In this document: positions 20,375-30,210 of the stretch, in pieces
Numbering within the stretch: position 1 is the stretch's first letter
How the letters are laid out: every line of letters begins with the position of its first letter
Assembly: GCF_009363695.1 (NCBI RefSeq)
Contig: NZ_CP045403.1
Span: 37,501-96,000, forward strand
DNA: 58,500 bases
Reading direction: 5' to 3'
Source: Bacillus sp. THAF10
Lineage (GTDB): Bacteria > Bacillota > Bacilli > Bacillales > Bacillaceae_I
The notes under the pieces: generated by a model
The model's input: the letters and a program-made list of their open reading frames with translations, nothing else
Databases searched by the model: none
Told to the model about the DNA's origin: nothing
Translations under genes and position numbers: made by a program

Positions 20375-20504
20375 GCTGTTGATTGGAGCAAAAACGGAGA
20401 CTCCCGCGGGAAACGAAGCGATAGACTTGAGACTCCACATTCGTGGTCAAGGAGGCTCCAGCATCTCCTCCCAGGACGCGGATCCAAATGAGGCAATCAA
20501 CAGC
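20375..20504. repeat. 130-bp intergenic element with terminal inverted repeats
   Basis: GCTGTTGATTG (20375-20385) and CAATCAACAGC (20494-20504) are perfect 11-bp inverted ends. The inside is GC-richer than the surroundings (for example ACTCCCGCGGG) and is itself foldable. A worn copy is at 18013. It has the look of the short palindromic intergenic repeats common in Bacillus genomes; it encodes nothing. Confidence 0.8.
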
Positions 20505-20547
20505 GTAGTTTAACAGACATAAATTTTAAATAAGGATGTGCTGAATC

Positions 20548-20922
20548 ATGAAAGTTGTTCATACTGAAGCTGCGCCAAAAGCAATAGGACCTTACTCACA
20601 AGGAATAGTTGTCAACAATCTATTTTACAGCTCCGGGCAAATCTCGTTGCTTCCAAATGGAGAGCTACTTGAAGGAGATGTACAAGCACAAACTCACCAA
20701 GTATTCAAAAACCTCCAAGCGGTACTAGAGGAGGCAGGCGCTTCATTAGAAACAGTAGTAAAAGCAACCGTTTTTATTAAGGACATGAATCAGTTTGGTG
20801 AGATCAATGAGGTATATGGACAGTATTTTCACACCCATAAACCAGCTAGATCTTGTGTCGAAGTTGCTCGTTTACCGAAAGATGTTCTTGTCGAAATCGA
20901 GGTTATTGCTCTAGTAAAATAG
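20548..20922 (+). CDS. ridA: 2-iminobutanoate/2-iminopropanoate deaminase RidA (YabJ)
   Basis: 124 residues, YjgF/YER057c/UK114 family. Hydrolyses reactive enamine/imine intermediates produced by PLP enzymes, protecting other enzymes; in B. subtilis YabJ also affects purine regulation. The trimer-interface active site shows the conserved arginine in [11 protein letters not shown] (about 101-111) and the GPYSQ motif (16-20). ATG 20548 follows AAGGATGTG. It lies between purR and spoVG as in B. subtilis. Confidence 0.94.
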   Translation: MKVVHTEAAPKAIGPYSQGIVVNNLFYSSGQISLLPNGELLEGDVQAQTHQVFKNLQAVLEEAGASLETVVKATVFIKDMNQFGEINEVYGQYFHTHKPARSCVEVARLPKDVLVEIEVIALVK

Positions 20923-20980
20923 AATCTGTTCTTTTTACACCAATTTGTCCAAATTTTTCAAAAAAATTTTTGAAAATAAG

Positions 20981-21007
20981 AAGGAATCCAAGAAAATTTA
21001 GAGAATT
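20981..21007 (+). promoter_or_regulatory. Sigma H promoter of spoVG
   Basis: AAGGAATCC (20981-20989) and GAATT (21003-21007) fit the sigma H pattern RnAGGAwWW and GAATT with the right spacing. The AT-rich tract just upstream (20951-20975) resembles the AbrB-bound region of the B. subtilis spoVG promoter. Confidence 0.8.
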
Positions 21008-21051
21008 TATAATACTAAGTTTTTTATTGGGACAAAAAGGTGGTGAACAGA

Positions 21052-21342
21052 ATGGAAGTAACTGACGTAAGATTACGCCGCGTAAATACCGATGGTCGCA
21101 TGAGAGCTATCGCATCTATCACGTTGGACCATGAATTTGTTGTTCATGACATCCGTGTAATTGATGGGAACAATGGCTTATTTGTTGCGATGCCTAGTAA
21201 ACGTACTCCTGATGGAGAGTTCCGCGACATCGCTCATCCAATCAATTCCGGTACGCGTGGAAAAATCCAGGAAGCGGTATTATCAGAATATCACCGCTTA
21301 GGCGAATTAGAAGTAGAATACGAAGAAGCAGGTGCTTCTTAA
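21052..21342 (+). CDS. spoVG: Septation and RNA/DNA-binding regulator SpoVG
   Basis: 96 residues. A small nucleic-acid-binding protein that influences asymmetric septation, spore cortex formation and, in other Firmicutes, virulence genes. The N-terminal [18 protein letters not shown] and the central [20 protein letters not shown] stretch are nearly invariant in the family. ATG 21052 follows AAGGTGGTGA; the GTG at 21040 in frame lies in that site. A sigma H promoter precedes it and a terminator follows. Confidence 0.97.
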   Translation: MEVTDVRLRRVNTDGRMRAIASITLDHEFVVHDIRVIDGNNGLFVAMPSKRTPDGEFRDIAHPINSGTRGKIQEAVLSEYHRLGELEVEYEEAGAS

Positions 21343-21352
21343 TTAATAAGCT

Positions 21353-21386
21353 AAAACAGGCAATGCAATTTGCAGCCTGTTTTTTC
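21353..21386 (+). terminator. Intrinsic terminator after spoVG
   Basis: AACAGGC (21355-21361) and GCCTGTT (21375-21381) form the stem, followed by TTTTTT. Confidence 0.92.
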
Positions 21387-21390
21387 TTTT

Positions 21391-22190
21391 GGGCAAATTT
21401 AAAGGTTAGTTTGAGGGGAATGGCTAAAAGAGTAGTGTGGGCGCCCACCTGTAAACTATGGTCGGTTACTACGTACCTTTTTAGGGATAATTCCGAGAGA
21501 ATGCCTGAATAGAAGAGCTCGAGACCTCTTTTGGGGAAAAGAGGGTAAAAGTGTCCGAAATAGACGTGCTCAAGACCTCTTTTGGGGAAAATGCGTCAAA
21601 AGTGTCCGAAATAGAAGAGCTCAAGACCTCTTTTGGGGAAAATGCGTCAAAAATGTCCGAAATAGAAGAGCTCAAGACCTCTTTTGTGGAAAAGGCGTCA
21701 AAAGTGTCCGAAATAGAAGAGCTCGAGACCTCTTTTGGGTAAAAGGCGTCAAAAGTGTCCGAAATAGACGTGCTCAAGACCTCTTCTGAGGAAGAGGCGT
21801 CAAAAGTGTCCGAAATAGCAGAGCTCAAGACCTCTTTTGGGGAAAGGGGGGCGAAAGTGTCCGAAATAGAAGAGCTCGAGACCTCTTTTGGGGAAAAGGC
21901 GTCAAAAGTGTCCGAAATAGATGTGCTCAAGACCTCTTCTGGGAAAAAACCAAAAAATTGTCCGACAAAAAAGCCTTCAAGACCTCTCCTAAGAATCCAC
22001 CAAAAGAGTCCACTAAACTCTCTTTTGCATAATACCTAAAACAAGTCCGTACGTCTCACCACCACCTCCTCAACATGTAAAACGTAATCCCTAATACCCC
22101 TCATTTTTTGTCAAAATAATGTACTTTCGTGTCCTTCCTTGAAATGGGCCCCATTTTGATATATATTCGTAATGGATAATTAGGTGAAAA
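21391..22190. other. Gene-free region between spoVG and glmU
   Basis: About 0.8 kb without a supported gene. A 51-bp tandem array fills 21500-21990. The rest is AT-rich spacer. A glmU promoter must lie in the last 200 bp, but no convincing pair of boxes was found. Confidence 0.65.
21500..21990. repeat. 51-bp tandem repeat array
   Basis: GTGTCCGAAATAG (or ATGTCC) recurs at 21551, 21602, 21653, 21704, 21755, 21806, 21857 and 21908, exactly 51 bp apart, with degenerate units at both ends. The unit also holds GAGCTCAAGACCTCTTTTGG. Because 51 is a multiple of three, frames stay open on both strands (17-residue repeats). Substitutions between units mostly change the amino acid, an in-frame TAA lies at 21740-21742, and no ribosome binding site is seen, so I do not call a gene. 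Confidence 0.88.
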
Positions 22191-22202
22191 TGGAGGCCTG
22201 TT

Positions 22203-23573
22203 ATGATAAATCGTTATGCCGTAATTTTAGCAGCTGGTCAAGGTACACGAATGAAATCAAAATTATATAAAGTGTTACACCCTGTATGTGGCAAGCCAAT
22301 GGTACAGCATGTGGTGGATCATGTATCTGCCCTGGATTTTGAAGAGATTGTTACCGTTGTTGGGCATGGTGCAGAAATGGTGAAACAACACCTTGGAGAT
22401 AGAAGTCATTATGCCTTGCAGGAGGAGCAACTAGGAACGGCTCATGCTGTGATGCAAGCTGCGCCAATGCTTGAAGGTAAGAAAGGTGTGACGTTAGTAA
22501 TTTGTGGCGACACGCCGCTTATCACCCCAGAAACGATGCAAAAGTTGTTAGACTTGCATGAAGAAACAGGGGCAAAGGCAACCATTCTAACTGCATATGC
22601 GGAGGATCCAACAGGGTATGGACGGATTATCCGCAACCAAGAAGGCCATGTTGGGAAGATTGTGGAGCATAAAGATGCCAATGAACAAGAGCGAAAAGTT
22701 ACCGAGATTAACACGGGTACGTATTGCTTTGATAACGAAGCATTATTCGCAGCACTAAACAATGTTTCCAATGATAATGTGCAAGGGGAGTACTACCTTC
22801 CGGATGTAGTTGAAATTTTAAAAGAGCGTGGAGATATTGTTTCTGCTTTCCAAACACTGGACTTTGATGAAACACTTGGTGTAAATGACAGAGTTGCGCT
22901 ATCACAGGCTGAAATCACCATGAAAAAGCGGATAAATAAAAAACATATGATTAATGGAGTTAGTATCATTGACCCAAACAATACCTATATTTCTGCAGAT
23001 GCGGAAATTGGAAGAGATACTGTTATCCATCCTGGAACAGTAATTCTTGGTGCAACCCGTATTGGGGAAGATTGTGAAATTGGTCCAAACACAGAAATTA
23101 GCGATTGCCAAATAGGGAATAAAACGTCGATTAGGCATTCCGTTGCGCATAACAGTGAAATTGGCCAGGAAGTAAACATTGGGCCATTTGCACATGTGCG
23201 ACCGAATTCTGTAATTGGAGACGAAGTAAAGCTTGGAAACTTTGTGGAAGTGAAAAAAGCGACTTTCGGCAAAGGAAGCAAGGCGTCTCATCTTAGTTAT
23301 ATTGGCGATGCAGAAGTAGGAGCTGATGTAAACTTAGGGTGTGGCTCTATTACTGTAAACTATGATGGAAAGAAGAAGTATTTAACAAAGATTGAAGATG
23401 GCGTGTTTGTAGGCTGTAATTCAAACCTTGTTGCACCTGTAACGATTGGAAAGAATGCTTATGTAGCAGCAGGATCCACGATTACGGAGGATGTTCCTGG
23501 AGAAGCGCTTTCGATTGCACGTGCACGACAAGTAAACAAAGAAAATTATGTTGAAAAGCTTCACAATAAATAA
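22203..23573 (+). CDS. glmU: Bifunctional UDP-N-acetylglucosamine pyrophosphorylase/glucosamine-1-phosphate acetyltransferase
   Basis: 456 residues. Acetylates glucosamine-1-phosphate with acetyl-CoA and couples the product to UTP, making UDP-GlcNAc for peptidoglycan and teichoic acids. The N-terminal nucleotidyltransferase domain has [11 protein letters not shown] (about 9-19). The C-terminal half is a left-handed beta-helix of hexapeptide repeats (about 255-440), including the N-acetyl transfer region NYDGKKK. GGAGG lies 7 nt before ATG 22203. prs follows in the same direction after 24 nt, as in B. subtilis. Confidence 0.97.
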   Translation: MINRYAVILAAGQGTRMKSKLYKVLHPVCGKPMVQHVVDHVSALDFEEIVTVVGHGAEMVKQHLGDRSHYALQEEQLGTAHAVMQAAPMLEGKKGVTLVICGDTPLITPETMQKLLDLHEETGAKATILTAYAEDPTGYGRIIRNQEGHVGKIVEHKDANEQERKVTEINTGTYCFDNEALFAALNNVSNDNVQGEYYLPDVVEILKERGDIVSAFQTLDFDETLGVNDRVALSQAEITMKKRINKKHMINGVSIIDPNNTYISADAEIGRDTVIHPGTVILGATRIGEDCEIGPNTEISDCQIGNKTSIRHSVAHNSEIGQEVNIGPFAHVRPNSVIGDEVKLGNFVEVKKATFGKGSKASHLSYIGDAEVGADVNLGCGSITVNYDGKKKYLTKIEDGVFVGCNSNLVAPVTIGKNAYVAAGSTITEDVPGEALSIARARQVNKENYVEKLHNK

Positions 23574-23597
23574 ATCTAGCGGAGGATTTTATCTATC

Positions 23598-24551
23598 ATG
23601 TCACAAAAGTATACCGATTCTAACTTAAAGATTTTTACCTTGAACTCTAATACTGCCCTAGCGGAAGAGATTGCCCAAAATGTAGGAGTACCGATTGGAA
23701 AATGCTCAGTTTCCCGTTTTAGTGATGGGGAAGTGCAAATCAACATTGAGGAAAGTATCCGTGGCTGTGATGTATTCGTTATTCAATCAACGAGCGCACC
23801 AGTGAACGAACACATCATGGAAACTCTTATTATGATTGATGCGTTAAAACGTGCTTCTGCGAAAACAATTAACATTGTAATGCCATATTATGGTTACGGC
23901 AGACAAGACAGAAAAGCTCGTGCTCGTGAGCCAATCACGGCAAAATTAGTTGCAAACCTGTTAGAAACAGCGGGAGCGCACCGTGTTATTACGTTAGATT
24001 TACATGCGCCACAGATTCAAGGGTTCTTTGATATTTTGATTGACCATTTAATGGGTGTTCCTATCTTAGCAGAGTATTTCGATAGCAAAGAGCTTAGTGA
24101 TATTGTTGTCGTATCACCTGACCACGGTGGGGTTACACGTGCGAGAAAGCTTGCGGACCGCTTAAAAGCGCCAATTGCGATTATTGATAAACGCCGCCCT
24201 CGTCCAAATGTGGCAGAAGTGATGAACATTGTTGGTCAAATTGAAGGAAGAACGGCTATTTTAATTGATGACATGATTGATACAGCGGGAACCATTACTC
24301 TTGCTGCTAATGCCTTAATCGAGAACGGTGCAAAGGAAGTGTATGCATGCTGTACACACCCAGTACTGTCTGGTCCTGCTATTGAGCGCATCCAAAACTC
24401 AAAAATAAAAGAGTTGGTTGTAACGAATACAATCGCACTATCAGAAGAAAAGAAGATTGAAAAAATTACGGAGCTTTCTGTGGCAGAGCTTATTGCAGAA
24501 GCAATTGTGCGTGTGCATGAAGAAAAATCCGTAAGTACTTTATTCGATTAA
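23598..24551 (+). CDS. prs: Ribose-phosphate pyrophosphokinase
   Basis: 317 residues. Makes PRPP from ribose-5-phosphate and ATP, the precursor for purines, pyrimidines, NAD, histidine and tryptophan. RFSDGEVQ (about 34-41), the flexible [15 protein letters not shown] loop (about 97-111) and the PRPP-binding [10 protein letters not shown] motif (about 222-231) are present. GGAGG precedes the ATG at 23598. PRPP made here is also the ligand that relieves PurR repression. Confidence 0.98.
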   Translation: MSQKYTDSNLKIFTLNSNTALAEEIAQNVGVPIGKCSVSRFSDGEVQINIEESIRGCDVFVIQSTSAPVNEHIMETLIMIDALKRASAKTINIVMPYYGYGRQDRKARAREPITAKLVANLLETAGAHRVITLDLHAPQIQGFFDILIDHLMGVPILAEYFDSKELSDIVVVSPDHGGVTRARKLADRLKAPIAIIDKRRPRPNVAEVMNIVGQIEGRTAILIDDMIDTAGTITLAANALIENGAKEVYACCTHPVLSGPAIERIQNSKIKELVVTNTIALSEEKKIEKITELSVAELIAEAIVRVHEEKSVSTLFD

Positions 24552-24564
24552 TCTCAACATTTAT

Positions 24565-24590
24565 GTTTAACCTTCTGTAAATTGGGGAAA
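24565..24590 (+). promoter_or_regulatory. Candidate sigma B promoter of ctc
   Basis: GTTTAA (24565-24570) and GGGAAA (24585-24590) are 14 bp apart, close to the sigma B pattern GTTTAA and GGGTAT. ctc is the classical sigma B-dependent general-stress gene in B. subtilis. Confidence 0.65.
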
Positions 24591-24634
24591 TTGAAGTAAG
24601 ACAAGTATTTTATTTTCCCAGGAAGGTGATTAGA

Positions 24635-25279
24635 ATGACAGTATTACATGCGAATGAGCGTACAGAGTTCAAACGATCTTCACGAACAAAAATCCGCGAG
24701 GAAGGGTTAATTCCAGCGGTAGTATATGGGAACAATACTGAGAATAAATCAATTACAGTAGATAGCAAGGATTTTATTAAGACGATTCGTGAGGCAGGCC
24801 GAAATGGAATCATCTCACTAGAAATCGGTTCTGATAAACGTAAAGTAATGCTATATGATTATCAAATAGATCCATTAAAGAGTGAATCATTTGTTCATCT
24901 AGATTTCCACGTGGTTAACTTTAAAGAGGAAATTGATGTGGATGTGTCCGTACATGTTGTCGGAGATGCGCAAGGTGTGAAGGACGGTGGCGTATTGCAG
25001 CAGGTGCTTCATGAAGTATCGGTCAGAACGCTACCAAACAATGTACCAGATTTTATTGATGTCGATGTCTCTGAGCTACAAGTGAATGAGAATATCTCTA
25101 TTGGCGATTTAGATACATCAGGTAAATACAGCTTCAATCATGAAGAGGATGAAGTGATTGTATCCATCCTGCCTCCTCGAGTGGAAGAAGAAATTGACAG
25201 CGGGGAAGAGCAAGAGCCTGGTGAACCAGAGCGTGTAGAAGGCAGAGAAGGATCAGAAGAAAACAAGGAGGAGGCGTAA
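24635..25279 (+). CDS. ctc: General stress protein Ctc, 50S ribosomal protein L25 family
   Basis: 214 residues. A 5S rRNA-binding L25/TL5-type protein; in B. subtilis Ctc joins the ribosome under stress. The N-terminal L25 domain (about 1-90) is followed by the TL5-like beta domain (about 95-180) and a very acidic tail rich in Glu and Gly. ATG 24635 follows AGGAAGGTGAT; GTG 24626 lies in that site. A sigma B-like promoter lies about 45 bp upstream. The terminator stem begins near the stop codon. Confidence 0.95.
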   Translation: MTVLHANERTEFKRSSRTKIREEGLIPAVVYGNNTENKSITVDSKDFIKTIREAGRNGIISLEIGSDKRKVMLYDYQIDPLKSESFVHLDFHVVNFKEEIDVDVSVHVVGDAQGVKDGGVLQQVLHEVSVRTLPNNVPDFIDVDVSELQVNENISIGDLDTSGKYSFNHEEDEVIVSILPPRVEEEIDSGEEQEPGEPERVEGREGSEENKEEA

Positions 25280-25307
25280 CCGTTTAGGTTGCGTCTTTTC
25301 TTTTTCG
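25272..25307 (+). terminator. Intrinsic terminator after ctc
   Basis: AGGCGTAACC (25272-25281) pairs with GGTTGCGTCT (25287-25296) with two wobbles, followed by TTTCTTTTT. It overlaps the ctc stop codon. Confidence 0.82.
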
Positions 25308-25436
25308 CAAACCATTTTGCTTTCCCTCTTGATTCAAGTAAAATAAAAGATAATCTCTTTATGTTTGGAGGATTTCATGAAGAAATTTTTACGCTCCTTG
25401 TTTGCAACAAAGGAAGAGGATTCAGGAGGAAAGATA

Positions 25437-25997
25437 ATGAAGGTTTTTGTTGGTTTAGGCAACCCTGGACGACAATACGAAGAAACGCGACATAATATTG
25501 GATTTATGGTGATAGATGAGCTGGCGGAGAAGTGGAATATATCCCTTTCCCAGTCTAAATTTAAAGGGTTATACGGCCAAGGTATCGTACAAGGAGAGAA
25601 GGTTTTGTTAGTAAAGCCTCTTACATACATGAATTTATCCGGTGAGTGTGTGCGTCCCTTATTAGACTTTTATAAGCTTGATGTAGAGGATTTGGTTGTG
25701 ATTTATGATGACCTTGACCTTCCGGCAGGAAAACTACGCTTGCGCCAAAAAGGGAGCGCAGGAGGACACAACGGCATTAAGTCGTTAATACAGCACTTGC
25801 AAACGCAAGAGTTTAATCGGATTAGAATGGGGATTGACCGGCCGAAAAATGGTCCATCCATCTCTGATTATGTGCTTGGGAAATTTCATACAGAGGAAAG
25901 ACCGGCGATTGATGACAGCATAAAAAAAGCAACAGAAGCCTGTGAGGCAAACGTATCAAAAGAGTTTTTGCAGGTTATGAACAGCTTTAACAAATAA
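25437..25997 (+). CDS. pth: Peptidyl-tRNA hydrolase (SpoVC)
   Basis: 186 residues from ATG 25437. Releases tRNA from peptidyl-tRNAs dropped by ribosomes. The family's [18 protein letters not shown] (about 6-23) contains the catalytic histidine, and [14 protein letters not shown] (about 90-103) the conserved aspartate. AGGAGGAAAG precedes this start. An in-frame ATG at 25377 also has a strong site (GGAGGA at 25367-25372) and would add 20 residues ([20 protein letters not shown]). Known Pth proteins start at [11 protein letters not shown], so the shorter form is preferred, but both may be used. Confidence 0.96.
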   Translation: MKVFVGLGNPGRQYEETRHNIGFMVIDELAEKWNISLSQSKFKGLYGQGIVQGEKVLLVKPLTYMNLSGECVRPLLDFYKLDVEDLVVIYDDLDLPAGKLRLRQKGSAGGHNGIKSLIQHLQTQEFNRIRMGIDRPKNGPSISDYVLGKFHTEERPAIDDSIKKATEACEANVSKEFLQVMNSFNK

Positions 25998-26250
25998 GCT
26001 CATTTCTAAAGGATTATTGCTAGTAACTAAGTCGGTTTTGATTTTGATACAAGTATATGGCCTAAAAGTGGAACCAATCATCAATAATGTATATGTGAAA
26101 TGAGCACAACAGCCACGTTGGATAGGTGCATGTTCATGAATTTACGTAAAAGTAAGAGAGTGATAAGAACAGCCAACATGTAATAAAATATAAAGTAGTC
26201 AAAAAGGTCGGCAAGTATAACAATGTTTCTCCCTGTTCATACTATTGGTA
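25998..26250. other. Intergenic region between pth and fin
   Basis: About 250 bp without a supported gene. No clear terminator was seen after pth. A forespore (sigma F) promoter for fin would be expected here; the closest match, GGCAAGTAT near 26209, is poor. Confidence 0.5.
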
Positions 26251-26270
26251 AAAAAACAGGGGGGAAGATG

Positions 26271-26501
26271 ATGGCTATTCATTATCATTGCAGGCATTGT
26301 GGTTACAAAATAGGGAAAATCGATGCCGCATCTGTCTATACAGCTGATTTAGGCTTCCATCAGTTATCAGATACCGACCGCCAAGAAATGATTTCATATC
26401 AACAAAATGGTGATGTACATGTTAAAACAATTTGTGAGGATTGTCAGGAGGCGTTGGAGCGAAACCCTTCGTGGCATGAACAAGAACAGTTTATACAATA
26501 G
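26271..26501 (+). CDS. fin: Anti-sigma F factor Fin
   Basis: 76 residues, the same length as B. subtilis Fin (YabK). Binds core RNA polymerase and helps the switch from sigma F to sigma G in the forespore. Two zinc-ligand pairs are visible: CRHC (about 7-10) and CEDC (about 55-58). ATG 26271 follows AGGGGGGAAG; an ATG immediately before it (26268) is also possible, and the start at 26223 is too far upstream of the site. mfd follows about 100 bp downstream. Confidence 0.93.
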   Translation: MAIHYHCRHCGYKIGKIDAASVYTADLGFHQLSDTDRQEMISYQQNGDVHVKTICEDCQEALERNPSWHEQEQFIQ

Positions 26502-26602
26502 AGTTGCTTTGGTGAATACCAAGGCCTTTTTGCGTATTTTAGACGATGCTGGAAGTAGAGGCGCTTCCAGAAAGAGAGATTTAGGAGAGGAGGGATACTG
26601 AT

Positions 26603-29600
26603 ATGAATGGATTTATCCCATATTTTACAGAAAATGATGACTTCCAATCCATTATGGAAGGGCTACAGGAAGGGATGAAAGAGCAGCTTGTATCCGGGAT
26701 ATCCAATTCTGCTCGTTCCATGCTCATCTCCTCTATTTATGAGGAAAGAAAAGGGCCCATTCTTTTAATTACCCATAATTTATATCATGCACAAAAGGTG
26801 TATGACGATCTTGTCGGATTTTTACCAGAGGAAGATCTCTATCTTTATCCTGTAAATGACGTGTTAGCTGCAGAAATTGGGATTGCTAGTCCTGAGCTTA
26901 AAGCACAGCGGATTGAGGCGTTAAACCACTGGGCAACCAAGAAATCAGGGATCATTATCGCGCCAATTGCGGGTTTGAAGAGAATCCTTCCGACTAAAGC
27001 CAAATGGCAGCAAACCTTGTTAACCATTGAAGTAGAAAAAACATTGGAATTGGATAATCTGGCTGAAAAGCTTGTCAGATTGGGCTATCAAAGAGTCGGC
27101 ATGGTGTCTACCCCTGGAGATTTCAGTATTAGGGGAGGTATCATTGATGTTTATCCTATTACCGAGGAGTATGCGATTCGAATAGAGCTATTTGATGATG
27201 AAGTAGAATCCATTCGTTATTTTACCGTGGAGGATCAGCGCTCTCAAGGTAATCTGGACAAGGTAACGATTGGACCAGCAACGGAAATCATCCTTACCAA
27301 CGAAGAAATCGCTATGGGCAAGGAAAAGCTCGAGCGTGAACTAGCAACAACATTGAAGAAAGTTAAAAATGAAAAGGTGAAGCAGCTATTAACCGAAAAC
27401 ATATCTTATGAAATTGAGCAGTTAAACAACGGACAAGTGTTTTCTGAGCTGTATAAATATCTTTCCTTTTTCTATCATACCCCCGCTAGTTTACTAGACT
27501 ATCTTCCTGAGGGTGGTCTTGTAGTGCTTGATGAAATCAGCCGTATTCATGAAACAGCTGAAAACCTAGATAAAGAAGAGGCAGAGTGGCTTGTGGAGCT
27601 GTTGGAGGAAGGGAAAGCGGTGCACGATTTGACGTTCTCCCATTCCTTTGCGGAAGTCATTCACAGTAGCGATCATCCATTTTTGTATTTGTCCTTATTT
27701 TTAAGAGGGGTGCCACATACGCACCCAGAGAATTTAATTAGCATGTCGTCAAAAAGCATGCAGCACTTCCATGGTCAGATGCATCTATTAAAATCTGAGG
27801 TGGAAAGATGGAGAAAGGCCAATTATGCCGTCGTGGTCCTGGCATCCAATCAGGAACGCATGGAAAAGCTAGAATCTGTGTTTGCTGATTATGAAATGGA
27901 TATCCGTAAGCTTTCAAAGGGCTCCGCTTTTGCTCATGGCGAGGTGCAAATCGTAGAAGGAGATCTCCATTCTGGTTTCGAGCTACCAATGCAGAAGCTG
28001 GCAGTCATTACAGAAGAAGAGCTCTTTAAAAAGAAGGCAAAGAAGCCGAAAAGCCGCCAAAAGCTTACCAACGCGGAACGAATAAAAAATTACACTGAAT
28101 TAAATGTTGGCGATTATGTGGTCCATATTAACCACGGAATCGGGAAATATTTAGGCATTGAAACCTTGGATATTAACGGCCTTCATAAGGATTATATTCA
28201 TATTAAATATCAGGGCTCCGATAAGCTTTATGTACCGGTTGAGCAGATTGATCAGGTTCAGAAGTATGTCGGCTCAGAAGGAAAAGAACCGAAAGTTTAT
28301 AAATTAGGCGGAACGGACTGGAAGAAGGTCAAAACGAAAGTCGAATCCTCTGTTCAAGATATTGCCGATGACCTGATTAAGTTATATGCCGAAAGAGAAG
28401 CAAGTGTTGGCTATTCATTCTCCCCTGATGGTGAAATGCAAAGAGAATTTGAAGCAACCTTCCCTTATCAGGAGACAGAGGACCAATTACGCTCCATTCA
28501 CGAAATCAAATTGGATATGGAACGAACTCGCCCGATGGACCGACTGCTTTGTGGAGATGTTGGCTATGGGAAAACAGAGGTAGCAATACGCGCAGCCTTT
28601 AAAGCGATTGCCGATAGCAAGCAAGTGGCGATTTTAGTGCCAACCACGATTCTGGCGCAGCAGCATTATGAAACAATCCGTGAAAGATTTCAAGATTATC
28701 CAATAAATATCGGCCTGATGAGCAGGTTTCGCTCTAGGAAACAACAAAATGAAACCATCAAAGGTCTTGGAAACGGAACGGTGGATATTGTCGTTGGTAC
28801 ACACCGATTATTATCGAAAGATATCAAATACAAAGATTTAGGGCTATTAATTATTGATGAAGAACAACGCTTTGGCGTGACACATAAAGAAAAAATTAAA
28901 CAGCTGAAGGCCAATATTGATGTGCTCACCCTAACTGCCACGCCAATTCCAAGGACACTTCACATGTCCATGCTTGGTGTGCGAGACCTTTCTGTCATTG
29001 AAACACCGCCTGAAAACAGGTTTCCTGTCCAAACGTATGTAATGGAGTACAACGGAAATCTGGTGAAGGAAGCAATTGAGCGGGAGCTGGCACGCGGAGG
29101 TCAGGTTTACTTTTTATACAACCGGGTGGAAGATATTGAACGGAAAGCAGATGAGATCTCCATGCTTGTTCCAGAAGCTAGAATCGCGTATGCTCATGGA
29201 AAAATGACCGAAAATGAGCTTGAATCTGTGATGATTGAATTCCTAGAAGGGGAAGCGGATGTCTTAGTCAGCACAACGATCATTGAAACAGGGGTAGACA
29301 TTCCTAATGTAAATACGTTGATTGTCTTTGATGCTGATAGAATGGGGTTGTCTCAGCTTTATCAGCTTCGTGGACGTGTAGGGCGGTCTAATCGTGTGGC
29401 TTACGCTTATTTTACGTACAGAAAAGATAAAGTCCTTACAGAGGTAGCTGAAAAACGTCTGCAATCCATCAAAGAGTTCACAGAGCTTGGTTCAGGCTTT
29501 AAGATCGCGATGCGTGACCTTTCCATTAGAGGAGCTGGAAACCTTCTTGGTGCACAGCAGCATGGATTTATTGATTCTGTTGGATTTGATATGTACTCCC

Positions 29601-30136
29601 AGATGTTAAAAGAAGCAATTGAACAGCGTCAAGGACATAAGGTGACAAAGCCTGAGCATGAGATTACCATCGATGTAGAACTGGATGCCTATATTCCAGA
29701 ATCTTATATTCCAGACAGCAAACAAAAAATTGATATGTATAAAAGGTTCAGAGGACTTGAAACAGAAGAAGATCTCAAAGAGCTGAAAGAAGAGATGAAG
29801 GACAGATTTGGGGCCTACCCTAAGGAAGTGGACTATCTTTTCTATGTATCAAGCCTGAGGGTTCATGGACGAAAAGAAAAAGTCGATACCATTAAACAAG
29901 GGAAACAGGATGTGGCTATAGTTATATCGGAGGAAGCAAGCAATAACATTGATGGCCATAAACTGTTCCTTCTAGGCAATGAATACGGTAGGAAAGTAAG
30001 CCTTGGTATGGAAGGGAAAAGCTTAAAGATCGCTATTCAAACGAAAAACATATCAGCTGATGAATGGTTGCAAATCGCGGACGCGATGATAAAAGGATTG
30101 CGAAAAGTCAAAAAAGAAAGCGTAAATGCGTCATAA
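26603..30136 (+). CDS. mfd: Transcription-repair coupling factor Mfd
   Basis: 1177 residues, matching B. subtilis Mfd. Removes RNA polymerase stalled at DNA lesions and recruits UvrA for excision repair. Domains in order: UvrB-homology module (about 1-350), polymerase-interaction domain with VGDYVVHINHGIGKYLG (about 500-560), superfamily 2 translocase with Walker A CGDVGYGKTEVA (about 650-661) and Walker B IIDEEQRFG (about 750-758), then the TRG region and C-terminal autoinhibitory domain (about 1000-1150). AGGAGGG lies 8 nt before the ATG. Confidence 0.98.
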   Translation: MNGFIPYFTENDDFQSIMEGLQEGMKEQLVSGISNSARSMLISSIYEERKGPILLITHNLYHAQKVYDDLVGFLPEEDLYLYPVNDVLAAEIGIASPELKAQRIEALNHWATKKSGIIIAPIAGLKRILPTKAKWQQTLLTIEVEKTLELDNLAEKLVRLGYQRVGMVSTPGDFSIRGGIIDVYPITEEYAIRIELFDDEVESIRYFTVEDQRSQGNLDKVTIGPATEIILTNEEIAMGKEKLERELATTLKKVKNEKVKQLLTENISYEIEQLNNGQVFSELYKYLSFFYHTPASLLDYLPEGGLVVLDEISRIHETAENLDKEEAEWLVELLEEGKAVHDLTFSHSFAEVIHSSDHPFLYLSLFLRGVPHTHPENLISMSSKSMQHFHGQMHLLKSEVERWRKANYAVVVLASNQERMEKLESVFADYEMDIRKLSKGSAFAHGEVQIVEGDLHSGFELPMQKLAVITEEELFKKKAKKPKSRQKLTNAERIKNYTELNVGDYVVHINHGIGKYLGIETLDINGLHKDYIHIKYQGSDKLYVPVEQIDQVQKYVGSEGKEPKVYKLGGTDWKKVKTKVESSVQDIADDLIKLYAEREASVGYSFSPDGEMQREFEATFPYQETEDQLRSIHEIKLDMERTRPMDRLLCGDVGYGKTEVAIRAAFKAIADSKQVAILVPTTILAQQHYETIRERFQDYPINIGLMSRFRSRKQQNETIKGLGNGTVDIVVGTHRLLSKDIKYKDLGLLIIDEEQRFGVTHKEKIKQLKANIDVLTLTATPIPRTLHMSMLGVRDLSVIETPPENRFPVQTYVMEYNGNLVKEAIERELARGGQVYFLYNRVEDIERKADEISMLVPEARIAYAHGKMTENELESVMIEFLEGEADVLVSTTIIETGVDIPNVNTLIVFDADRMGLSQLYQLRGRVGRSNRVAYAYFTYRKDKVLTEVAEKRLQSIKEFTELGSGFKIAMRDLSIRGAGNLLGAQQHGFIDSVGFDMYSQMLKEAIEQRQGHKVTKPEHEITIDVELDAYIPESYIPDSKQKIDMYKRFRGLETEEDLKELKEEMKDRFGAYPKEVDYLFYVSSLRVHGRKEKVDTIKQGKQDVAIVISEEASNNIDGHKLFLLGNEYGRKVSLGMEGKSLKIAIQTKNISADEWLQIADAMIKGLRKVKKESVNAS

Positions 30137-30210
30137 AAGGTTTGAGTATATCGAATAATGTCTATATAAATACTGGGGGATTTTACTAGCAGAAAAAAAC
30201 TTTTCCAACA

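Noticed and set aside
21481..21930. 149-residue minus-strand frame and plus-strand frames with 17-residue repeats (SEIEELKTSF type)
   Set aside because: Produced by a 51-bp DNA repeat that keeps all frames in phase. Unit differences are not biased to third codon positions, and no start signal is seen.
25289..25495. 68-residue frame overlapping the pth start
   Set aside because: Runs out of frame into pth, begins inside the ctc terminator and has no ribosome binding site.
26105..26190. Tiny frame of 17 codons (MFMNLRKSKRVIRTANM) before fin
   Set aside because: Too short, with no ribosome binding site and no family; probably chance.
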